Shown here one piece after another: positions 56,546-64,000 of a stretch of DNA of 64,000 nt. The notes under the pieces are model-generated. The model was not told where the DNA came from. It saw only the letters and a program-made list of their open reading frames with translations, and searched no databases. Where the stretch lies: assembly GCF_000744935.1 (NCBI RefSeq), contig NZ_JQMW01000011.1, positions 868,001 to 932,000 on the forward strand, in the 5' to 3' direction. How positions within the stretch are numbered: position 1 is the first letter of the stretch; each line of letters opens with the position of its first letter. This DNA comes from Clostridium sp. KNHs214. Lineage in GTDB: Bacteria; Bacillota; Clostridia; Clostridiales; Clostridiaceae. The position numbers and the translations under genes are program-made.

Positions 56546-56672
56546 CTCTTAGCTTCAGATAGAGTTTTTACTCCATCTGAAGGTTAGAGATCGTTATCCA
56601 GGGACGTAGCTGCCGTTATCTCCCACTTTGTTAGAAGTGGGAGTGTTACGGCAGGTAGTCATCGGATAAATT
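56546..56672. mobile_element. IS605-like end relic or palindromic element, copy 2
   Basis: Two hairpins occur in a fixed order: CTTCAGATAGAGT/ACTCCATCTGAAG (56553-56582) and CTCCCACTT/AAGTGGGAG (56620-56643). TTATCCAGGGACGTAG lies between them and GTGTTACGGCAGGTAG follows. The arrangement parallels 20292-20425. It occupies most of the 286-bp gap between the glpK stop and the lipase start. No protein is encoded. Confidence 0.45.
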
Positions 56673-56683
56673 AATGTTGATTT

Positions 56684-58246
<1,563 letters not shown>

Positions 58247-58279
58247 TTATAGAAAATACGAGTGCTACGGTAATCTTAA

Positions 58280-58294
58280 TATAAACGTTTGCAT
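58280..58294 (-). promoter_or_regulatory. Candidate CcpA (cre) site upstream of glpK
   Basis: The minus strand reads ATGCAAACGTTTATA, matching TGNAANCGNWNNCA except for one base near the end. It lies about 100 bp upstream of glpK. Catabolite repression of glycerol kinase is common in Firmicutes; binding here is inferred. Confidence 0.4.
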
Positions 58295-58370
58295 AAATTA
58301 AATTACTATTTTGTTTTTATATATTCAATAATATTATAATACTATCCTTTAATTAATTAAAAGATATTAG

Positions 58371-58545
58371 ATGATTATCCCACAATAAGTATTACATTGC
58401 TTGAATTATGAAATTTCTCTGGAATGACTTGCATAAGAAGCGAAGGAACTATTTAAATTAAATTTATTGTTCCTAGCTCTTATGCAAGTCATGGAGGAGA
58501 AATTTCATAATTCCATTACATTCTACCTTATTGTGGGTTAATCAT
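58371..58545. repeat. 175-bp long palindrome upstream of glpK
   Basis: The arms match from ATGATTATCCCACAATAAG (58371-58389) through GAATTATGAAATTTCTC, TGACTTGCATAAGA and GGAAC. They meet around 58458, and the inverse runs to 58545. Inner blocks are nearly perfect; the outer ones have small indels. It is MITE-like, with no coding capacity. Confidence 0.75.
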
Positions 58546-58587
58546 TACATAATTCAACTTTCGCAGTTATATAATAAATGTAAAATT

Positions 58588-58959
58588 TTAAATTAGCTTA
58601 TCCACCTGTTTTGTAGCTATTATATTAACGCCAGTATCTGCTACATTTTTTAATACTATGTCTCCTATTTTTATTGGTGCTTTTACTACCAACCCTCTTA
58701 ATTCATCTATACACTGAAAAATCTTATCCTTTGGTATATCATTTTCTGTTTTTACAGATACCACATCTATCACTCCACCTTCTATCTTTACAGAAGATGT
58801 GACTATTCTAGTAGGATTGGTACACTCCTTTTCCGCATAAGTCTTACCCTTAGGACAAGTATTTCCTTTCACATCTACCACTTCACCATTTTCTACTTTA
58901 ACCTCCAAGGAGCATCCCATAGGACAACCTATACAAGTTAATTCTTTAACATCACTCAT
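58588..58959 (-). CDS. DUF1667 cysteine-rich protein of the glp cluster
   Basis: A 123-residue protein with two cysteine pairs at the N-terminus (TCIGCPMGC and NTCPKGKTYAEKEC), suggesting an iron-sulfur or zinc site. A C-terminal domain follows (IPKDKIFQCIDELRGLVVKAPIKIGD). DUF1667 proteins regularly accompany a GlpA-like dehydrogenase and a FAD oxidoreductase, perhaps in electron transfer like GlpC. The ATG at 58959 was chosen; the longer frame to 59010 starts with TTG and lacks an RBS. Confidence 0.82.
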   Translation of the reverse strand: MSDVKELTCIGCPMGCSLEVKVENGEVVDVKGNTCPKGKTYAEKECTNPTRIVTSSVKIEGGVIDVVSVKTENDIPKDKIFQCIDELRGLVVKAPIKIGDIVLKNVADTGVNIIATKQVDKLI

Positions 58960-59048
58960 ACTAAAGTATTCTCCCTTCCTTCCATTACTACAACTAATAC
59001 AACACTTCAACTACTGCAAATTAGTGAGTAATAATTTATAATCAATAT

Positions 59049-60305
59049 CTATTTTTCCACCATTACCCTTATCTTTTTGCAACTAGGATATTTATTAAAC
59101 ATATTCTTATTAAGTTTTACCGTTTCCATTTCTCCTGGAGTAAGTATTCTCTTCTTCCTATAAATCTCCCTTGAATCATCAAAATAAACTGACACATAGC
59201 TATTATTAAAAACTTCTCCCACTCTAAATCTAATATCTATTTCCTTTTCTATATTATTGGAATTTATTTTCTTTGGAACAGTATATCTAACTCCTCCTTC
59301 AGCTACTATGTCTATGCCCTCTTGTCCATACTCTTTTCCCTTTACATAATTAGCAGCACTCTTTCCTGCATTTATGCTTTCTATAGTAACGTTGTCCACT
59401 AAGTCATGTACATGAAGAACATTTCCACAGGCAAATATTCCATCTATATTAGTTTGGAAACTTTCATTAACCTGTGGCCCTCCAGTAATCCCTGATAATT
59501 CTACATTAGCTTTAGTAGACAACTCATTTTCCGGTAAAAGTCCTACAGATAAAAGCAATGTATCGCAAGGTATATACTCCTCTGTTTCCTTTATGGGTTT
59601 TCTGTTTTCATCTACCTTTGCTATATTTACCCCTTCTAATCTATCTTTTCCCTTTATATTCACCACTGTGTGTGAAAATTTAAGAGGTATATTAAAGTCA
59701 TCTAGACACTGTACTATATTTCTCTTAAGTCCACTAGAATAAGGCATCAGTTCTACCACTGCTTTAACTTTAGCTCCCTCTAAAGTCATTCTTCTAGCCA
59801 TTATAAGTCCTATATCACCAGAACCAAGTATAACTATTTCTTTTCCTGGCATTACTCCCTCTATATTTACAAATTTCTGAGCAGCTCCTGCAGAATATAT
59901 TCCGGCACATCTGCTTCCAGGTATATTTATAGCTCCTCTTGGTCTTTCTCTGCATCCCATAGCCAAGATAACTGCTTTAGCCTTAATTTCTAATAATCCA
60001 TCAGAAGAATTTACTACTGTTAAAATCTTTTCCTCATTTATATCTATAACCATGCTATTTAATATATATGGTATCTTTAATTCATTCACCTGGTCTATAA
60101 ATCTTTGAGCATACTCTGGTCCTGTTAACTCTTCCTTAAAAGTATGAAGTCCAAAACCATTGTGTATACACTGATTAAGTATTCCCCCTAAGCAGTTATC
60201 TCTTTCTATCATAATAATATCATCTATTCCCTGTTCCTTTGCCGCTATAGCTGCTGCAAGCCCTGCTGGACCTCCCCCTATTATTGCTATATCATAATTT
60301 TTCAT
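59049..60305 (-). CDS. FAD-dependent pyridine nucleotide-disulphide oxidoreductase-type protein of the glp cluster
   Basis: A 418-residue flavoprotein. The N-terminal FAD-binding motif is IAIIGGGPAGLAAAIAA. CRERPRGAINIPGSRCAG lies near residues 117-134. The NAD-type motif GSGDIGLIMARRMTLEGAKV is near 158-177, and the distal FAD motif GIFACGNVLHVHD near 290. It takes the place of GlpB and probably carries electrons from the GlpA-like subunit to an unknown acceptor. RBS GGAGG. It lies between the glpA-like gene (104 bp) and the DUF1667 gene (89 bp). Confidence 0.85.
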   Translation of the reverse strand: MKNYDIAIIGGGPAGLAAAIAAKEQGIDDIIMIERDNCLGGILNQCIHNGFGLHTFKEELTGPEYAQRFIDQVNELKIPYILNSMVIDINEEKILTVVNSSDGLLEIKAKAVILAMGCRERPRGAINIPGSRCAGIYSAGAAQKFVNIEGVMPGKEIVILGSGDIGLIMARRMTLEGAKVKAVVELMPYSSGLKRNIVQCLDDFNIPLKFSHTVVNIKGKDRLEGVNIAKVDENRKPIKETEEYIPCDTLLLSVGLLPENELSTKANVELSGITGGPQVNESFQTNIDGIFACGNVLHVHDLVDNVTIESINAGKSAANYVKGKEYGQEGIDIVAEGGVRYTVPKKINSNNIEKEIDIRFRVGEVFNNSYVSVYFDDSREIYRKKRILTPGEMETVKLNKNMFNKYPSCKKIRVMVEK

Positions 60306-60409
60306 GCTTTAACCTCCAAATTTACTTAATTAACTACATTTAAACATTTTAAATGAAACCTACTAAGTCAAATGTGTATGAGAAGTTTTTTGAATACCAC
60401 ACTTCATAT

Positions 60410-61840
60410 TTATCTCTTATTTTCACTCAATAATATATTAGATTTACTTCCAAATTTAGTTACATCCATTCTAGACATATTTAGTTCTCTAGCCAATATA
60501 TCCACTACCTTAGTAGAACAAAATCCTGATTGACATCTTCCCATACCAGCTCTAGTTCTTCTTTTAACTCCATCTAAGTCTCTAGCTCCCATAGGTCTTC
60601 TTATGGCTTCCACTATCTCGCCTTCTGTAACTAATTCACATCTACATATTACATTTCCGTACAATGGATTTGTTTTTATAATTTCTTTTCTCTCCTCATT
60701 AGACATTTCTCTAAATTTAGGTATCCCTTTTCTTATAGGATTAAATTTGTGATTTTTATCTGGATTTAACTTATCTATAACTATATTCTCAATCATCTCG
60801 GCTATGGCTGGAGCAGATGATAACCCTGGTGATTCAATACCTGCAGCATTTATAAAATTCTCCACATCTTCAGCTTCTCCAATTATAAAATCATCTTCTG
60901 TGCTATGAGCTCTTAATCCCGCAAAGGATGTTATTATACTTCTCATAGGAATACTTTTTAACGTAAACTTAGCTTTTTCCAATATTTCTTCTAAACCTTT
61001 ACCAGTGGTATTCAAATCCCCTTTACTCTCTATATCTATAGCATTAGGCCCTATTAATAAATTTCCATCCACCGTTGGAGTTACTAAAACACCTTTACCC
61101 ATTTTAGTTGGTAATTGAAATATAGTTTTTTTTACAGTTTTTCCAGATATTTTATCAAATAAGCAATATTCTCCTTTTCTAGCTATTATATTTATTTTAT
61201 TTTCACTGACCATATTGTTTATGCTATCTGCATTTACCCCGGCAGCATTTATTATTAGCCTTCCTCTAATATCTTCTAAATTAGTTTTTACTATAAAATT
61301 ATCTTTCTCCTTAACTACATCTAGAACTTCACAATTAAACTTAAAATCCACCCCATTTATAAAAGCATTCTCTGCTAAAGCTATGGTCATTTCGTAAGGA
61401 CAAACTATACCTCCTGTGGGGGCATATAGAGCCGCTACAATATTAGAATTTAAATTAGGCTCCATAGCCATAAGTTCATTCTTTTCTAATATCTTAAGTC
61501 CAGAAATGCCATTTTGCTCTCCTCTTTCCTTAAGTTCTTGAAGCTTATATAAATCATCCTTATTAAAACAAACTACCAGAGATCCATTTCTTTTAAAAGG
61601 AAAATCTAACTCCTTAGAAAGCCTATCAAACATTACGTTACCTTTTTTATTCAATACTGCTTTTAAAGAACCTGGCTTAGCATCATGTCCAGCATGTACT
61701 ATAGCACTATTAGCCTTAGTGGTTCCTACCGCCACATCAGAACCTTTTTCCAAAACACAAATATTTAAACTATATTTCGAAAGTTCTCTAGCCACACTAC
61801 ATCCTATAACACCTGCACCTATAACAATAACATCAAACAT
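60410..61840 (-). CDS. glpA: Glycerol-3-phosphate dehydrogenase, GlpA-like with C-terminal BFD-type [2Fe-2S] domain
   Basis: This protein oxidises glycerol 3-phosphate to dihydroxyacetone phosphate. The 476 residues comprise an N-terminal DAO fold (VIVIGAGVIGCSVAREL) with TTKANSAIVHAGHDAKPGS and INAAGVNADS. The C-terminal domain (about 395-476) has four cysteines (CRCE...GRCQSGFC) typical of a BFD-like [2Fe-2S] site. ATG 61840 follows GGAGG. Its leader has a GlpP-type terminator. An alternative name is an FAD-dependent oxidoreductase of unknown substrate, but the cluster context favours G3P. Confidence 0.88.
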   Translation of the reverse strand: MFDVIVIGAGVIGCSVARELSKYSLNICVLEKGSDVAVGTTKANSAIVHAGHDAKPGSLKAVLNKKGNVMFDRLSKELDFPFKRNGSLVVCFNKDDLYKLQELKERGEQNGISGLKILEKNELMAMEPNLNSNIVAALYAPTGGIVCPYEMTIALAENAFINGVDFKFNCEVLDVVKEKDNFIVKTNLEDIRGRLIINAAGVNADSINNMVSENKINIIARKGEYCLFDKISGKTVKKTIFQLPTKMGKGVLVTPTVDGNLLIGPNAIDIESKGDLNTTGKGLEEILEKAKFTLKSIPMRSIITSFAGLRAHSTEDDFIIGEAEDVENFINAAGIESPGLSSAPAIAEMIENIVIDKLNPDKNHKFNPIRKGIPKFREMSNEERKEIIKTNPLYGNVICRCELVTEGEIVEAIRRPMGARDLDGVKRRTRAGMGRCQSGFCSTKVVDILARELNMSRMDVTKFGSKSNILLSENKR

Positions 61841-61866
61841 ATTAATCCTCCTTAATCTCAAAAAAG

Positions 61867-61915
61867 CAAAAAAACCACCATCTATAAAGAGGGTCTCCCT
61901 TTATAAACGTGGCTT
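61867..61915 (-). promoter_or_regulatory. GlpP-responsive leader terminator (candidate)
   Basis: The minus strand forms CCACGTTTATAAAGGG, AGA, CCCTCTTTATAGATGGTGG followed by TTTTTTTGCTTTTTT. It lies between promoter 61954-61983 and the glpA start. In Bacillus, GlpP with glycerol 3-phosphate prevents termination at such leader hairpins of glp genes. The glpP gene itself is directly upstream. Confidence 0.75.
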
Positions 61916-61953
61916 TTTTCTCTCACTCTCGCCGTATATTTCATTATGAAATT

Positions 61954-61983
61954 ATTATACTTTAATATAAATACCTTTGTCAA
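61954..61983 (-). promoter_or_regulatory. glp cluster promoter
   Basis: Minus-strand TTGACA (61983-61978), an 18-bp spacer and TATAAT (61959-61954). It lies between glpP and the leader terminator, so the cluster can be transcribed independently of glpP. Confidence 0.75.
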
Positions 61984-61996
61984 CGTACCTAAGACT

Positions 61997-62563
61997 CTAC
62001 ATGTACCATATTTCTTCCTTACTGGTAGAAATAGCAATTGCTCCTGCCTTTAGACTTCCTATTACATCTTCTTTATCAGCTATTAATCCTCCAGTTATTA
62101 CTGGTACATTAATTTCTTTTCTAACCTTCTCTGTTATTTTATTCATTACTCCAGGCAATATTTCCACTGCATCTGGTTTTATAGACTTAGCAGTGGCTAT
62201 TCCGCTGCTTAAAGATAAATTATCTAATATAAACAACCTTTGAATAGCAAATAAATCCATCTCTTTTGCAACTTTTATTATACTCGCCTTTGTGCTTATT
62301 ATTCCGTGGGGATTTATCTTCTCTTTTATATATCTTAAAGCGTACTCATCTCTTCCGAAACCTTCCATAAGATCTACATGTATATAGACGCTTTTTTCTG
62401 CCTTTTTTACCTTTTGAACTATCTTATCTAAGTTAATAATATTACCTTTAAGTAAAAATATTATTTCACAGGGAGATTGTATTGCATTATCTAACTTTCC
62501 TAGATTGTTTACTGCTGCTATTATAGGGCTAATCTGTAATTTCGTATAAAACTCATTTTTCAA
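61997..62563 (-). CDS. glpP: Glycerol-3-phosphate-responsive antiterminator GlpP
   Basis: An RNA-binding antiterminator for glycerol genes. The 188-residue TIM-barrel-like protein has PIIAAVNNLGKLDNAI, IFLLKGNIINL, VYIHVDLMEGFGRDEYALRYI, AIQRLFILDN, PDAVEILPGVM and VPVITGGLIADKEDV, all typical of GlpP. I chose TTG 62563 after GGGAGTG; an ATG at 62578 overlaps that RBS and has none of its own. It lies immediately upstream of the leader it is expected to control. Confidence 0.9.
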   Translation of the reverse strand: MKNEFYTKLQISPIIAAVNNLGKLDNAIQSPCEIIFLLKGNIINLDKIVQKVKKAEKSVYIHVDLMEGFGRDEYALRYIKEKINPHGIISTKASIIKVAKEMDLFAIQRLFILDNLSLSSGIATAKSIKPDAVEILPGVMNKITEKVRKEINVPVITGGLIADKEDVIGSLKAGAIAISTSKEEIWYM

Positions 62564-62597
62564 AAAACTCACTCCCATTATGTATTAAATATATTAC

Positions 62598-62716
62598 AAA
62601 TCCCTAATTCCCAATCTCCAGTAATCAAAGGAATCCTATTTATAATAACTTCATACTTAATAAAACCATAGCTATCTAAATAGCAATAACTAACATGTAT
62701 TAGGAATTAGAGATTT
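62598..62716 (-). repeat. Imperfect palindrome between the chemoreceptor gene and glpP
   Basis: AAATCCCTAATTCCCAAT (62598-62615) pairs with the inverse of 62699-62716 (16 of 18). An inner hairpin-like GCTATCTAAATAGC lies near 62671-62684. It follows the chemoreceptor stop codon within 10 bp and may act as its terminator. It also resembles the other small palindromic elements here. Confidence 0.45.
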
Positions 62717-62723
62717 ATAACAT

Positions 62724-64000
62724 TTAAATTTTATATTTTACTAATTCGCCTTTAAATATTTGAGTAATCTTTTGGAATTTATCTATATTATCAACTAACT
62801 TTCTTAGCTCATTTGTATAGCTATTTACGCTAGCACTTACTTCTTCTGAGGAAGCTGAATTTTCCTCTGCAATAGCTGCTAAAGATTCTATATTTTCGTA
62901 TATACTAGCTATGGAATTCGCCTCTTTATTTAATTCATCTATAGTTTTTATCATAGATGAAGATACTGTTTGTATTGATTTATTAGCTTCATAACTAATT
63001 TCCTTAACCATTTCTAAGCTATTTGTTTCACTCTCTAGTACATCGTATTGATTTCCTATACTATTTACTAAATCCTTTATGTCTCCTACAAATTCAACTA
63101 AGTTTGAATTTATATCTTCTACAGCAGTTTTAGTTTGTTCTGCCAGCTTTCTAACCTCTTCTGCTACCACGGCAAAGCCTCTCCCTTGCTCTCCCGCTCT
63201 AGCTGCTTCTATAGAAGCATTTAATGCTAAAAGATTGGTTTGTTCAGATATTTGAGATACTATTAAAACTATATCAGTTATATCATTAGCTCTTCCTTGT
63301 AAATTCAAACCCTTATTCTTTACTCCTTGGAATTTTTCTAGCGTGTCTAATATATTAGTACTGGTCTTTTGCACATTCTCATAACTGTTGTTTATCTTTT
63401 CAATAGCTTTTTCTAGTTCTTCTTTATTTATATTTTCATTATCTACTATACGCTTTAGCATTTGCACGTTGTCGTTTAATGCCAGCGCAGTTCCCTCTGT
63501 ATTTTGTGCCTGACTCACTGCTCCATTGGCTACTTGTTCCACAACTCCAGCTATCTCATCAGAAGTAACTTTCATGGTGTCAGATATAGTGTTTATATTA
63601 TTCACAAAGTTATTCATTTCGTCTGTAACACCTTTAAATTCAACAAAATCAGCTTTTATAACTTCTTTATAGCCTTTTAGCAATTTAAATATATCTTGGA
63701 AAAAATCATCTGTTTCTATATCAGAGTCCTCATTGTAATTATGACTATTAATTTGCTTTATAGTTTCCTCAATCATATTTTTAGGTCTTATAAGCAGATA
63801 AGTACCTATGCTTGCCGCTACAGAAGAAATTAAAGAAATTATTAGTCCCTTTAAAATATTATTAGCCCCTAAAATAGGTATCGTTCCAATGAATGATATT
63901 AAAAATGTAAATACAGCAACCTTAATTTCTAATTTTTTTATAAAACCTAAGGATAATATCTTATTAAATCTATATACCTTTTTATAATAAATATCTTCAT
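62724..64000 (-). CDS. Methyl-accepting chemotaxis protein, 5' end beyond the window
   Basis: A chemoreceptor signalling protein. The frame stays open without stop from 62724 to the right edge, upstream of the first internal Met (63776). The extra 74 codons encode two hydrophobic segments ([18 protein letters not shown] and [20 protein letters not shown]), then LIRPKNM. The cytoplasmic part has the conserved hairpin tip [16 protein letters not shown] with VRKLAEQT, flanked by long coiled coils. No periplasmic sensor or HAMP is seen in this part. The ligand is unknown. It is not close to other chemotaxis genes. Confidence 0.85.
   Translation of the reverse strand, partial: EDIYYKKVYRFNKILSLGFIKKLEIKVAVFTFLISFIGTIPILGANNILKGLIISLISSVAASIGTYLLIRPKNMIEETIKQINSHNYNEDSDIETDDFFQDIFKLLKGYKEVIKADFVEFKGVTDEMNNFVNNINTISDTMKVTSDEIAGVVEQVANGAVSQAQNTEGTALALNDNVQMLKRIVDNENINKEELEKAIEKINNSYENVQKTSTNILDTLEKFQGVKNKGLNLQGRANDITDIVLIVSQISEQTNLLALNASIEAARAGEQGRGFAVVAEEVRKLAEQTKTAVEDINSNLVEFVGDIKDLVNSIGNQYDVLESETNSLEMVKEISYEANKSIQTVSSSMIKTIDELNKEANSIASIYENIESLAAIAEENSASSEEVSASVNSYTNELRKLVDNIDKFQKITQIFKGELVKYKI

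Overview
The window is low-GC chromosomal DNA of an anaerobic, endospore-forming Clostridium (cluster I / sensu stricto type). The evidence is the AT-rich composition, strong GGAGG ribosome-binding sites with many TTG and GTG starts, a single-chain glycyl-tRNA synthetase under a T-box, sporulation genes (spoIIE, yabP, yabQ, spoVB, spoVT, spoVG), and a sodium-pumping decarboxylase. I cannot name the species. No phage, CRISPR array or intact transposase gene is visible.

Layout. 1-1348 is the 5' part of a 16S rRNA gene (minus strand), with its promoter and a TnpB relic behind it. From 1957 to 45545 almost everything is on the minus strand: murD; T-box-glyS; tRNA-Asn; an oligopeptide ABC transporter lacking ATPases; greA-lysS; coaX-dusB; a four-subunit biotin-dependent Na+ decarboxylase (14591-18020); tilS-hpt and ftsH; spoIIE; an eight-gene tRNA cluster; the yabR-divIC-yabQ-yabP-rqcP-hup-mazG-spoVB-spoVT block; prsA, mfd, pth; a response regulator-histidine kinase-HtrA module; glmU-prs; spoVG and purR. 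At 45.6 kb the direction changes at the divergent purR/murC pair. The plus strand then carries murC, a small membrane protein, tRNA-Pro, a HAD phosphatase, an SH3-like protein, a YkvI-type transporter and a radical SAM activase-like protein. These are interspersed with minus-strand comB, a TIGR01212-type radical SAM gene and a lipoprotein. 54.5-55.5 kb is a gene-free island of nested palindromes. 55.5-62.6 kb holds a lipase and a glycerol-3-phosphate regulon (glpP, glpA-like, FAD oxidoreductase, DUF1667 protein, glpK). The window ends inside a chemoreceptor gene.

How the genes work together. Most are housekeeping functions: cell-wall precursors (murD, glmU, murC), aminoacylation (glyS, lysS), nucleotide salvage and PRPP (hpt, prs, purR), tRNA maturation (tilS, dusB, pth), protein quality control (ftsH, htrA, prsA, rqcP) and transcription-coupled repair (mfd). 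Several regulatory signals can be read directly: a glycine T-box with a GGC specifier, a spoIIE promoter with the 21-bp spacing typical of Spo0A-activated promoters, a sigma-H-like spoVG promoter, a GlpP-type leader terminator, and a terminator inside the opp leader.

The most unusual content is small mobile or palindromic DNA. One family of about 155-bp hairpin elements has three full copies (37782-37933, 41642-41798, 52131-52287), each flanked by TTA direct repeats. Two copies sit directly in front of Shine-Dalgarno sequences, and one is inserted at the prs stop codon. The same terminal 17-bp sequence, inverted and flanked by TAA repeats, bounds a 682-bp unit (47203-47884) carrying a membrane-protein gene and tRNA-Pro. 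Two IS605-like end relics, several long palindromes and a segmentally duplicated tRNA cluster complete the accessory content.
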